A DNA stretch of 64,000 nucleotides from Shimia sp022448905. GTDB taxonomy: Bacteria; Pseudomonadota; Alphaproteobacteria; Rhodobacterales; Rhodobacteraceae. A model generated the notes under the pieces. It saw only the letters and a program-made list of their open reading frames with translations, was not told where the DNA came from and made no database searches. Below are positions 17,102-25,210 of the stretch, in pieces. Within the stretch, counting starts at the first letter, position 1. Each line of letters opens with the position of its first letter. The DNA is taken from assembly GCF_047126315.1 (NCBI RefSeq), contig NZ_CP138953.1, positions 868,001 to 932,000 of the forward strand. Direction: 5' to 3'. The translations under genes were made by a program, and so were the position numbers.

Positions 17102-19068
17102 TCCCGGCGCTTGCTGAAGTAGTCTTCCGAGGTGCGCACCTTCGGGCGTTCGCCACCGGCCAGCGGGTTGTTTTCCCGGTGGAATTGCGCGTTCACACGG
17201 CAGTCGTCACACATGCGGATCATACGGGCGGCATCAGAGGTGGCAAACATCGCGTGTTTGCCTTCCAGTTTTTCGACAATGCGCTCGATGGTGGATTTCA
17301 CCCCAAATGGCGTGCCGCATTCGACACATTCAAACGGCTCTTCTTCGTGCACCACCTGCTGCGACAACGCGGCGTCCGAGGTGTTGAATTGTGGCACCAG
17401 AGAGATCGCGTTTTCCGGGCAGACATGGGTGCAGAGACCACATTGCAGACAGGCGTCTTCCTGGAAGCGCAGCTGTGGCTTGTCCGGGTTGTCGCCCAAG
17501 GCGCCGGCCGGGCAGAGCGAGGCGCAGGAGAGGCAGAGCGTGCAGGCGTCTTTGTCGACCAGCACCGCGCCATATGGGGCGTTCTCTGGCAGGGGCAGCG
17601 GGTCGGCCTGCTCACCGCGCAGCGCTTTGACAGCAAGGCGGGTGACCTGACGGCGGTTGCCAAGCGGCAGCACTGGCGCGATCTCCGTGAGGCTGCTGGT
17701 GGCGCCATAGAGGGCGTCACAAAGCGCGGATGGTTCCTCTGGGTCCAGAATGCGCAGGGCGTCGCTGTCACCGCTCAGCGCTTGGGCCAGCATGAGCTCA
17801 CTGTCGAGCGCGCCGCGGTCTGTGGTTGGCGCGGCGAGCACGTCGACGCCGACAAAGCCGCTTGAGAGCGCGGCCAGCATTTCGGCGTGGCCAAAGCCGC
17901 TCACCCGCTCGAGATCAAGCGGGATCACTTTGGCGGGCAGGCCGCGATCATGGCGGGCGGCCAGTGCGATCAGTTCGGCGCCAAATGCGCGGTCGTGCAC
18001 CAAGAGGCGCGGGGCTGCGCCACCAGCGCTTCGGAAAGCTTCTGCCAAGGCGCTAATGCGAGCAAAGAGCGCGCTGACCGGCGGGTCGTCATAGGTGATG
18101 GCCCCGGACGGGCAGAGTGCGGCGCAAGATCCGCAACCGGCGCAGATGTTGGGATCAATGTCGATGTGATCACCTGCGGGCCGGATCGCCGAGGTGGGGC
18201 AGACGTCCAGACATTTGGAACACCCGGCTTGTTCGGCGCGGGAGTGGGCGCAAATGCTGGGTTCCAGTGTCAGATAGAGTGGTTTCTCAAAGGTGCCGAC
18301 CAGATGGGACGCTTCGAGAACGGCGGCATGGGTGGCGGGCAGGCTTTTGGGGTCCGCCAGCAGGTAGCCTTCGCGTTTTTCCGGCGCTGGGAAGAGGGGT
18401 GTCTCGCCGCGCAGGTCAAGCAGGATATCACAGGTGGTTTTGGCGCCATTGCGCGGTTCGCCAAAAACGGCCGGGCCGCGTGCGGACGAGTCCACCTGTT
18501 GCAGGGCGTCGATCTCCACCGAGAAATTCCCCAGCGCACCGGAGGCTTTCTTCAGGTGACCGGCAACCACGTCAAAGTCGCGATCTTCTGGCGCGTCGCT
18601 GCCCGGCGACAGGAGCACAGTGACGCTCAAGAAGTCTTTCAACTGACGCGCGGCAGGAAGAGCCACTTCTTCCGGGCCCACAATCAGGCAGAGCCCCTCG
18701 GAGGTGATGTCGAAGGTTTTGGTGGCCGGGGCAGCCCGCAAACCGTCCGCCAAAAGGGCGGCGGATTTGGGTCCGGCTTCTGCCCCTTCATCCGACCAGA
18801 CCGCGCGATCGCGCAGGTCGATAAAGGTGGGTTCAGGTAGGGACAATTCGTCCGCCAGTTCCGCAAAGAAGGTCTGTTCCTCGGTGCAGGTGACGCAGGT
18901 TGTTGACGGGTCTGCGGCGGATTGCAAAAGCTGTGCGGCGGTCTGCATCTCTGCGTCGCCAAGAGGGGTGTTCACTTTGGAGCATTTCACGGTGCCAACA
19001 GAGTCGAAGGTCTCTGTATTCAACGGCATACTTTTAGAACAGTCACACAAAATCAATGTCTTAGACAT
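17095..19068 (-). CDS. Large 4Fe-4S ferredoxin-like protein of the FDH locus
   Basis: A 657-residue cytosolic iron-sulfur protein. Two bacterial-ferredoxin modules are visible: CSKCLDVCP with CAGCGSCAALCP (283-320), and CTLCLSCASLCP with CLQCGLCTHVCP (509-551), each able to hold two [4Fe-4S] clusters. Additional cysteine pairs are CDC (8-10), CVTC (58-61), CVEC (581-584) and CDDC (620-623), perhaps zinc or further clusters. The N-terminal ~270 residues and the ~185-residue linker between the modules contain no motif I recognise. GGGGGA precedes the ATG. It is regularly seen in alphaproteobacterial FDH loci; a role in electron delivery for maturation or for a cytoplasmic redox step is plausible but unproven. 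Confidence 0.85.
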   Translation of the reverse strand: MSKTLILCDCSKSMPLNTETFDSVGTVKCSKVNTPLGDAEMQTAAQLLQSAADPSTTCVTCTEEQTFFAELADELSLPEPTFIDLRDRAVWSDEGAEAGPKSAALLADGLRAAPATKTFDITSEGLCLIVGPEEVALPAARQLKDFLSVTVLLSPGSDAPEDRDFDVVAGHLKKASGALGNFSVEIDALQQVDSSARGPAVFGEPRNGAKTTCDILLDLRGETPLFPAPEKREGYLLADPKSLPATHAAVLEASHLVGTFEKPLYLTLEPSICAHSRAEQAGCSKCLDVCPTSAIRPAGDHIDIDPNICAGCGSCAALCPSGAITYDDPPVSALFARISALAEAFRSAGGAAPRLLVHDRAFGAELIALAARHDRGLPAKVIPLDLERVSGFGHAEMLAALSSGFVGVDVLAAPTTDRGALDSELMLAQALSGDSDALRILDPEEPSALCDALYGATSSLTEIAPVLPLGNRRQVTRLAVKALRGEQADPLPLPENAPYGAVLVDKDACTLCLSCASLCPAGALGDNPDKPQLRFQEDACLQCGLCTHVCPENAISLVPQFNTSDAALSQQVVHEEEPFECVECGTPFGVKSTIERIVEKLEGKHAMFATSDAARMIRMCDDCRVNAQFHRENNPLAGGERPKVRTSEDYFSKRRDH

Positions 19069-19398
19069 TATTTCCCCCGAGGGTTAGCTGGCGTTTACGC
19101 GCTTGGCACACCTCACACATGCATGATTTTTCGGCGCCGTAAAGCCCTCTGTCTTGATCGCGCTGGCAGATTTGTGGCGGTCAAAAAACCTAGTGATTCT
19201 ATTGGTTTTTAGGTGATGTGGACAATCTGTCCGCGCCTGTCGTGATGGCAGGAATCGATGCCCCAAAATGTCCAGTTATTTTGCCGGAAATCGCGATTTT
19301 TGCGTTTTCCTTTGGCAAGGCTCAGGAAAGGACTGAGACTAATCATGCCCACGAAAAAATTTTCGAGAACAGCGTGGGCACGGGAGGAAGACGATTTC
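19069..19398. other. 330-bp divergent promoter region upstream of the fdh operon
   Basis: No convincing gene. It separates the ferredoxin-like gene from the plus-strand fdh operon and should hold both promoters. AAAAACC (19185-19191) and GGTTTTT (19205-19211) are perfect 7-bp inverted arms with a 13-base spacer and are the best operator candidate. Short open frames here on either strand have no ribosome site and no recognisable product. An in-frame ATG at 19345 is an alternative start for the DUF3305 gene. Confidence 0.55.
19185..19211. promoter_or_regulatory. Inverted repeat upstream of the fdh operon, candidate operator
   Basis: AAAAACC (19185-19191) and GGTTTTT (19205-19211) are exact inverted copies whose centres are 20 bp apart, about two helical turns, as expected for a dimeric regulator. 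The two-component system at the 3' end of the operon is a candidate to bind it. Read by eye. Confidence 0.35.
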
Positions 19399-19956
19399 AT
19401 GCGCCAAGCGCCGGTATCATTGCCGTTGGGCATCGTGATCCGCAGAACGCCCTCGGCCAACCGCTGGGCGAAATTTGCGTGGCAAGCTGTTGGCGTGCTT
19501 CCGGGCGCGGCGCAGGCGGATTGGCGTGTGATGCGCGAAGAAGGCGATGCGGTGGAGTATCACGCCGCAACCGTGCCGCTGGAGCTGTGGCACACCGACA
19601 CCGAAGCCTATCTGACAACCCTAACCGCGCGGGTGCCCTCCATTGGCGTGGTGATGCGTGAGGCGGAAGAGGGCGATGCCGAGCGGCCCTATGAGGTGTT
19701 GCTGGCGACGGCCTCCGCTTATGAATTCCAAGATTATGCCGACAGCGGGGAAGAGCTGTTGGAGCTGGTGCCGATGCCGGAAGGGCTTGTGGCTTTCCTG
19801 CGCGATTTTGTCGAAGAGCACCACGAAGAAGAGACTTTTGTGAAACGGCGCCGCGACAAGAAGCGGATTGATCTGGTGGAAGATGGCCGTGGTGATGCGC
19901 GTATCTCCCAGTTGAGTGATGTGTACCGCGCGCCGCGCACCGGGAGGCCACATTGA
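19399..19956 (+). CDS. DUF3305-family protein, fdh operon
   Basis: A 185-residue soluble protein. The start MRQAPVSLPLGIVIRRTPSA followed by NRWAKFAWQAVGVLPGA fits the DUF3305 pattern (short N-terminus, PLG.V..R, N.W....W..V.VLPGA). The C-terminus is strongly charged (EEHHEEETFVKRRRDKKRID). Start chosen at 19399 because GGGAGGAAG lies upstream; an ATG at 19345 would add 18 residues. DUF3305 and DUF3306 genes form an almost fixed pair at the head of alphaproteobacterial FDH operons and are presumed assembly factors. The next gene starts with TTG overlapping this stop. Confidence 0.85.
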   Translation: MRQAPVSLPLGIVIRRTPSANRWAKFAWQAVGVLPGAAQADWRVMREEGDAVEYHAATVPLELWHTDTEAYLTTLTARVPSIGVVMREAEEGDAERPYEVLLATASAYEFQDYADSGEELLELVPMPEGLVAFLRDFVEEHHEEETFVKRRRDKKRIDLVEDGRGDARISQLSDVYRAPRTGRPH

Positions 19957-20612
19957 GTCGCGGGGGCGATTTCTGGGCCCGCCGTAAGGCGGCCGTGGCG
20001 GCGGAAGCCGAAGCCGAGGTGCGCGCCGAGGAACAGGCGGTGCTCGCCGAAGCCCATGCCGAGTTGGAAGAAAAGTCTGACGCGGACATTCTGGCAGAAC
20101 TGAATCTGCCCGATCCGGAAGAGATGCAGCAAGGCGATGATTTCTCGGTGTTCCTGGGCAAAGCCGTGCCGGAACGCATCCGCCGCAAAGCGCTGCGCAA
20201 GTTGTGGCTGACCAACCCGGTGTTGGCCAACGTCGATGATCTGGTGGACTACGGTCAGGACTTCACCGACAGCGCCATGGTCGTTGAGGCGATGCAGACC
20301 ACCTATCAGGTGGGCAAAGGCATGTTGGCCCATGTGCAGGAGATGGCGCGACAGGAAGAAGAGGCCAAAGCCTTGGCCGAAGGTCGCGTGTCGCTGGAAG
20401 AGTTTGAGGTGCAAACTGAGGCAGTATTGGTTGAGGGCTCTGACGAGAGCGCAGAGACCGAGCTGGCAGAGGTTGCACCAGTGGAGGTTGTGGCCGAAGC
20501 TGAGGCTCCAACTGAACCAATCCCAGACACAGAGGCGCTTCCCGTTGCGCCGCTGCGTCGCCGTATGCGGTTTGAATTTGCCGCATCTGACATACCTGAA
20601 GAGAGGGCATAG
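19953..20612 (+). CDS. DUF3306-family protein, fdh operon
   Basis: A 219-residue acidic protein. It begins SRGGDFWARRKAAV, typical of DUF3306 (FW.RRK..V), followed by a glutamate- and alanine-rich helical stretch, the segment LPDPEEMQQGDDFSVFLGKAVPERIRRKALRKLWLTNPV broken into the conserved DF..FL...VP...R..ALR.LW..NPV pattern, and a low-complexity acidic tail ending LRRRMRFEFA. The start is TTG at 19953, inside the DUF3305 stop (TTGA), with GGGAGG in front. Probably a formate dehydrogenase assembly protein; mechanism unknown. Confidence 0.85.
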   Translation: MSRGGDFWARRKAAVAAEAEAEVRAEEQAVLAEAHAELEEKSDADILAELNLPDPEEMQQGDDFSVFLGKAVPERIRRKALRKLWLTNPVLANVDDLVDYGQDFTDSAMVVEAMQTTYQVGKGMLAHVQEMARQEEEAKALAEGRVSLEEFEVQTEAVLVEGSDESAETELAEVAPVEVVAEAEAPTEPIPDTEALPVAPLRRRMRFEFAASDIPEERA

Positions 20613-20614
20613 CG

Positions 20615-21223
20615 ATGAGCCAAGCCGTCACCAATACCCAAGTTGCCGAAGAGGATCTGCTGCGTGCGGATCTTTACGATTTTCTGGCCGCCCTTTTGGC
20701 CAACCCGCCAAGCAAAAACCTGTTGCAGCACGCCAGCGCGTTGAGCGGCGATGACAGCGATCTTGGCAAGGCGATCAGCACTCTGGCACGCGTGGCCAAA
20801 GCGACCAATGCCACCGCTGTGGAAAGCGAATTCAACGCGCTGTTCATTGGGCTTGGCCGCGGCGAGTTGATGCCCTTTGCGTCATACTACCTGACCGGCT
20901 TCTTGAACGAGAAACCGCTGGCCTCGCTGCGGGCCGATATGGCGGCGCTGCGCATCACCCGCGCACCAAACGTTTATGAGCCGGAAGACAACATCGCCAG
21001 CCTGCTGGAGATGATGGCGGGCATGATCCGGGGGCGCTTTGGCGCGCCGGTGCCGCTGCAAAAGCAGAAGGATTTCTTCTTCACCCACATCGCTGCCTGG
21101 GCGGAGCATTTCTTCTCCGACTTGGAAGCGGCGCAGAACTCGGTGTTCTACGCGCCGGTGGGCACGGTGGGCAAAGCTTTCCTAGAGATTGAAACACAGG
21201 CGTTCCGCATGGGGGCGGACTAA
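20615..21223 (+). CDS. TorD-family molybdenum/tungsten enzyme chaperone
   Basis: A 202-residue all-helical protein of the TorD/DmsD family, cytosolic chaperones that bind the Tat signal peptide of a molybdopterin enzyme and hold it for cofactor insertion. Seen are the N-terminal ADLYDFLAALLANPP, the core FNALFIGLGRGELMPFASYYLTG (E..ALF.G.G.GE..P..S.YL.G), and ITRAPNVYEPEDNIASLLEMM with the conserved EPEDH-like motif (here EPEDN). It sits two bases after DUF3306 and before the two Tat substrates. Its client is almost certainly the FDH alpha subunit. Confidence 0.9.
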   Translation: MSQAVTNTQVAEEDLLRADLYDFLAALLANPPSKNLLQHASALSGDDSDLGKAISTLARVAKATNATAVESEFNALFIGLGRGELMPFASYYLTGFLNEKPLASLRADMAALRITRAPNVYEPEDNIASLLEMMAGMIRGRFGAPVPLQKQKDFFFTHIAAWAEHFFSDLEAAQNSVFYAPVGTVGKAFLEIETQAFRMGAD

Positions 21224-21274
21224 ACGTCGATTGAAACTGTCGGACCCCGACCGACCCAAATCAAGGAGCTCGCC

Positions 21275-21466
21275 ATGAGCAAGCCAGAGGAAAAAGGTGC
21301 CAGCCGGCGCGATTTTCTGAAGCTCGCAACAGCAGCAGCCCCGGCAGCCGCAGCAGTGGTTGCCATGTCGCCACAAGCGGCAGAGGCCCAGCCAGCTGAT
21401 CTGTCCCGCACGGAGATGCAGGACACCGCGCACACCCGCGCATACCTCGACAGCGCCCGGTTCTGA
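21275..21466 (+). CDS. Small Tat-targeted protein of the formate dehydrogenase region
   Basis: A 63-residue protein with a twin-arginine motif SRRDFLKLA at residues 10-18, a hydrophobic Ala-rich core (ATAAAPAAAAVVAM) and an AQA-like cleavage site, leaving only about 25 mature residues (ADLSRTEMQDTAHTRAYLDSARF-like tail). This is the short Tat protein known from FDH loci (the TIGR formate-dehydrogenase-region Tat target family). AAGGAG precedes the ATG. Its mature part is too small for a cofactor site; it may accompany or titrate the Tat export of the alpha subunit. Confidence 0.88.
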   Translation: MSKPEEKGASRRDFLKLATAAAPAAAAVVAMSPQAAEAQPADLSRTEMQDTAHTRAYLDSARF

Positions 21467-21575
21467 TCCGGACGTTTTCACCCCGCCCCTGACCACCGGT
21501 TGCGTGACGCCCACCGGTCAGGATTTGAGACTAACCGAGCCAGTCCCGAGAAACGGGACAGCAAGGGAGGAAAGA

Positions 21576-24470
21576 ATGCTTAGGAAAAAGACCAACGGGG
21601 TTGCGCGACGCCCCCAGCGGACAAGTATCCTGTCTGTCGCAGCTGAAAAAGCTGTGGATCGACGCACATTTTTGCGTGGGTCCGGACTCGCCATTGGCGG
21701 TCTGGCAGCGATTGGTGCCACCGGTGGCACCGTTACTCAGGCGCAGGCGCAAGACGCAGCCAATACTGCCGTTCAAACTGTGAAATCCGTATGTACCCAC
21801 TGTTCCGTGGGCTGTACGGTTGTGGCCGAAGTGCAAAGCGGTGTCTGGATCGGGCAAGAGCCTGGTTGGGACAGCCCGTTCAACCTCGGTTCCCACTGTG
21901 CCAAAGGCGCATCGGTGCGGGAACACGCCCACGGTGAACGCCGCCTGAAGTACCCTATGAAAAAAGAGGGTGGTGAGTGGAAGCGCATCAGCTGGGAACA
22001 GGCGATCGACGAGATCGGCGACGGCATGATGAAGATCCGCGAAGAAAGCGGTCCTGACAGTGTTTATTGGCTGGGTTCGGCCAAGCACAATAACGAACAG
22101 GCGTATCTGTTCCGTAAGTTTGCTGCCTACTGGGGTACAAACAACGTGGACCACCAGGCGCGTATCTGTCACTCCACCACCGTTGCGGGTGTTGCGAACA
22201 CATGGGGCTACGGCGCCATGACCAACTCCTACAACGACATCCACAACTCCAAAGCCATCTTCATCATCGGCGGCAACCCGGCCGAAGCCCACCCGGTTTC
22301 CCTGTTGCACGTACTGCGCGCGAAAGAGCGCAACAACGCACCGCTGATCGTCTGTGACCCCCGCTTTACGCGCACGGCGGCCCATGCAGATGAATATGTG
22401 CGCTTCCGTCCCGGCACCGATGTGGCGCTGGTTTGGGGCATTCTGTGGCATATCTTCGAAAACGGTTGGGAAGACAAAGAATTCATCCGCACCCGTGTTT
22501 GGGGCATGGATCAAATCCGCGACGAAGTGCGTCAGTGGAACCCAGAAGAGGTGGAACGCGTCACTGGTGCTCCGGGTGAGCAACTGCGTCGTGTGGCACG
22601 ACAACTGGTGAACAACCGCCCCGGCACCGTGATCTGGTGTATGGGTGGCACGCAGCACACCAACGGGAACAACAACACCCGTGCGTACTGCATTCTGCAG
22701 CTGGCCCTTGGCAACATGGGCACCAGCGGTGGTGGCACCAACATCTTCCGGGGCCACGACAACGTGCAGGGCGCAACCGACCTTGGTGTTCTCAGCCACA
22801 CACTGCCAGGCTACTACGGCCTGTCCAAAGGCGCTTGGGCGCATTGGGGTCGCGTGTGGGAAGAAGACGGCGAATGGTTGAGTGGCCAGTTTGCCAAAAC
22901 CACCGCTGCAGACGGCAAAGAGAAGTCGCTTCAGAACCTCACCGGTATTCCGGTGTCGCGCTGGATTGACGGTGTACTCGAAGATCCCGACAACATGGAC
23001 AACCCGGACAAGGTCCGTGCCATGGTGCTTTGGGGCCACGCGCCAAACTCTCAGACCCGCGGTAAGGAAATGAAGACCGCGATGGAAAAGCTGGACATGC
23101 TGGTCGTTGTTGACCCGTATCCAACCGTTTCCGCCGTGCTTCATGACCGCACTGATGGCGTGTACCTGCTGCCGGCCTGTACCCAGTTTGAGACCCGTGG
23201 TTCTGTGACCGCTTCCAACCGCTCCATCCAGTGGCGCGATCAGGTTGTGGCACCGCTTTTTGAAAGCAAAACAGACCACGAGATCATGGGTTTGTTCGCC
23301 AAAAAGTTTGGCTGGGCCGATCGTTTCTTCCGCAACATCGAGATGGAAGACGAAAACACCCCGAACATCGAAAGCGTTACGCGCGAGTTCAACCGGGGTA
23401 TGTGGACCATCGGTTACACCGGTCAGTCTCCTGAGCGCATCAAGCTGCACATGGAAAACCAGCACACCTTCGACCGGACCACGTTGAAGGCAAATGGTGG
23501 TCCAGCAGATGGTGACTACTACGGTATGCCTTGGCCATGCTGGGGCACCGCGGAGATGAACCACCCGGGTACGCCAAACCTCTATGACATGTCCAAACGT
23601 GTTTCTGAGGGTGGTTTGACCTTCCGTGCCCGCTTTGGTGTGGAACGTGACGGTCAGAACCTCTTGGCAGAAGGCGTTGCAAGCCTCGATTCTGAGATCC
23701 AGGACGGATATCCAGAGTTCACCATGCAGATGCTGATGGACCTGGGTTGGGACGGCGATCTGACGGATGACGAGCGCGCAGCAATTGACGCTGTAGCTGG
23801 TCCAAAGACCAACTGGAAGACCGACCTCTCCGGCGGTATCCAGCGGGTTGCGATCAAGCACGAGTGTGCGCCGTTTGGTAACGCCAAGGCCCGTGCTGTT
23901 GTGTGGACATTCCCGGATCCGGTGCCGCTGCACCGCGAGCCGCTCTACACACCACGTCGCGATCTGGTCGAAGACTACCCGACCTACGAAGACCGGCATG
24001 CCTATCGGCTTCCAACGCTCTATGCGTCCATCCAGAAGAACGACTTCAGCAAGGATTACCCAATCATCCTGACGTCCGGTCGACTGGTGGAATATGAGGG
24101 TGGCGGCGAAGAGACTCGCTCCAACCCATGGCTGGCTGAACTGCAGCAGGACATGTTTGTCGAGATCAACCCGCGTGATGCGAACGATCTGGGCATTCGT
24201 GACCGGTCGCAAGTTTGGGTGGAAGGTCCAGAAGGCGGCAAGGTCAAAGTTATGGCCATGGTCACCCAGCGGGTTGGCGAAGGCGTTGCCTTCATGCCGT
24301 TCCACTTTGGCGGTCACTTCGAAGGGAAGGATCTGAGGGACAAATACCCAGCAGGCGCCGACCCATATGTGTTGGGCGAAAGCACCAACACGGCACAAAC
24401 CTATGGCTATGACAGCGTGACACAGATGCAGGAGACCAAAACAACTCTCTGCAAAATCTGGGCCGCTTAA
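21576..24470 (+). CDS. fdhA: Formate dehydrogenase, catalytic alpha subunit (Cys, W/Mo-bis-MGD)
   Basis: A 964-residue molybdopterin oxidoreductase that oxidises formate to CO2 in the periplasm. The N-terminus has a 28-residue basic extension before the Tat motif DRRTFLRG (Arg29-Arg30). The [4Fe-4S] ligands are C73, C76, C80 and C108; the metal-binding residue is Cys198 in ARICHSTTV, where selenoprotein FDHs have Sec. The molybdopterin-binding regions WLGSAKHNNEQAY and FIIGGNPAEAHP follow, and the C-terminal MopB dinucleotide domain is DYPIILTSGRLVEY to the end. AAGGGAGGAAAG gives a strong ribosome site at 21576. The local tungstate transporter suggests tungsten as the metal. Confidence 0.95.
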   Translation: MLRKKTNGVARRPQRTSILSVAAEKAVDRRTFLRGSGLAIGGLAAIGATGGTVTQAQAQDAANTAVQTVKSVCTHCSVGCTVVAEVQSGVWIGQEPGWDSPFNLGSHCAKGASVREHAHGERRLKYPMKKEGGEWKRISWEQAIDEIGDGMMKIREESGPDSVYWLGSAKHNNEQAYLFRKFAAYWGTNNVDHQARICHSTTVAGVANTWGYGAMTNSYNDIHNSKAIFIIGGNPAEAHPVSLLHVLRAKERNNAPLIVCDPRFTRTAAHADEYVRFRPGTDVALVWGILWHIFENGWEDKEFIRTRVWGMDQIRDEVRQWNPEEVERVTGAPGEQLRRVARQLVNNRPGTVIWCMGGTQHTNGNNNTRAYCILQLALGNMGTSGGGTNIFRGHDNVQGATDLGVLSHTLPGYYGLSKGAWAHWGRVWEEDGEWLSGQFAKTTAADGKEKSLQNLTGIPVSRWIDGVLEDPDNMDNPDKVRAMVLWGHAPNSQTRGKEMKTAMEKLDMLVVVDPYPTVSAVLHDRTDGVYLLPACTQFETRGSVTASNRSIQWRDQVVAPLFESKTDHEIMGLFAKKFGWADRFFRNIEMEDENTPNIESVTREFNRGMWTIGYTGQSPERIKLHMENQHTFDRTTLKANGGPADGDYYGMPWPCWGTAEMNHPGTPNLYDMSKRVSEGGLTFRARFGVERDGQNLLAEGVASLDSEIQDGYPEFTMQMLMDLGWDGDLTDDERAAIDAVAGPKTNWKTDLSGGIQRVAIKHECAPFGNAKARAVVWTFPDPVPLHREPLYTPRRDLVEDYPTYEDRHAYRLPTLYASIQKNDFSKDYPIILTSGRLVEYEGGGEETRSNPWLAELQQDMFVEINPRDANDLGIRDRSQVWVEGPEGGKVKVMAMVTQRVGEGVAFMPFHFGGHFEGKDLRDKYPAGADPYVLGESTNTAQTYGYDSVTQMQETKTTLCKIWAA

Positions 24471-24484
24471 GGAGGAGAAGAGAA

Positions 24485-25078
24485 ATGGCAAGAGCAAAGT
24501 TTCTCTGCGACGCCGAACGCTGCATTGAATGTAACGCCTGCGTCACGGCCTGTAAGAACGAGCACGAGGTGCCTTGGGGCATCAACCGTCGCCGCGTTGT
24601 AACCATCAACGACGGTACGCCGGGTGAGCGTTCGATCTCGGTGGCCTGTATGCACTGTTCCGACGCGCCTTGTATGGCCGTTTGTCCGGTGGATTGCTTC
24701 TACCAGAACGAAGAAGGTGTCGTGCTGCACTCCAAAGACCTCTGCATTGGCTGTGGTTACTGCTTCTACGCGTGTCCGTTTGGCGCGCCGCAGTACCCGC
24801 AGGCAGGCAACTTTGGCAGCCGTGGCAAGATGGACAAATGTACCTTCTGTGCTGGTGGCCCGGAGGAGAACCACTCCAACGCGGAATTCTCCAAATACGG
24901 CCGCAACCGGATTGCAGAAGGCAAACTGCCTCTCTGCGCCGAGATGTGCTCCACCAAAGCGCTGCTGGCGGGTGACGGGGACGTTGTCTCCGCGATCTAC
25001 CGTGAGCGTGTTGTGGCGCGCGGCTTTGGCACCGGCGCCTGGGGCTGGGGTACAGCCTACGAACAGAAAGGCGGCTAA
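24485..25078 (+). CDS. fdhB: Formate dehydrogenase, iron-sulfur beta subunit
   Basis: A 197-residue electron-transfer subunit with four cysteine groups for four [4Fe-4S] clusters: C13/C16/C19/C23, C55/C58/C63/C67, C87/C90/C93/C97 and C119/C122/C151/C155. It lacks the C-terminal membrane anchor of E. coli FdnH, fitting the shorter FDH3-type beta subunit. AAGGAGGAGAAGAA precedes the ATG. Exported with FdhA by hitch-hiking on the Tat signal; it passes electrons from FdhA to the cytochrome b subunit. Confidence 0.94.
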   Translation: MARAKFLCDAERCIECNACVTACKNEHEVPWGINRRRVVTINDGTPGERSISVACMHCSDAPCMAVCPVDCFYQNEEGVVLHSKDLCIGCGYCFYACPFGAPQYPQAGNFGSRGKMDKCTFCAGGPEENHSNAEFSKYGRNRIAEGKLPLCAEMCSTKALLAGDGDVVSAIYRERVVARGFGTGAWGWGTAYEQKGG

Positions 25079-25097
25079 GGCCTGCCTTCAAAAAGTT

Positions 25098-25121
25098 GGC
25101 GGCGCGGATTTCCGCGCCGCC
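25098..25121. repeat. Strong intercistronic hairpin between fdhB and fdhC
   Basis: GGCGGCGCGG (25098-25107) and CCGCGCCGCC (25112-25121) form a perfect 10-bp GC-only stem with an ATTT loop. No T-run follows on either strand, so it is more likely an RNA-processing or stability element, or a partial transcription brake, than a terminator. Confidence 0.7.
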
Positions 25122-25210
25122 GATGCACCAGACACACTTGTCTCAAACGAGATGCGGCGGCTTTCCAAGGTGGTAAGGGCCGCTATGACTATTCAAACAT
25201 CGAGGATGTG

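Noticed and set aside
21576..24470. Possible selenocysteine TGA in formate dehydrogenase
   Set aside because: The metal-binding position is encoded by a cysteine codon (Cys198) and the frame has no internal TGA.
21531..24497. 988-codon open frame on the minus strand
   Set aside because: It is fully antisense to fdhA, which has intact Fe-S, Tat and molybdopterin motifs; the antisense product has no recognisable domain. High GC content creates such shadow frames.
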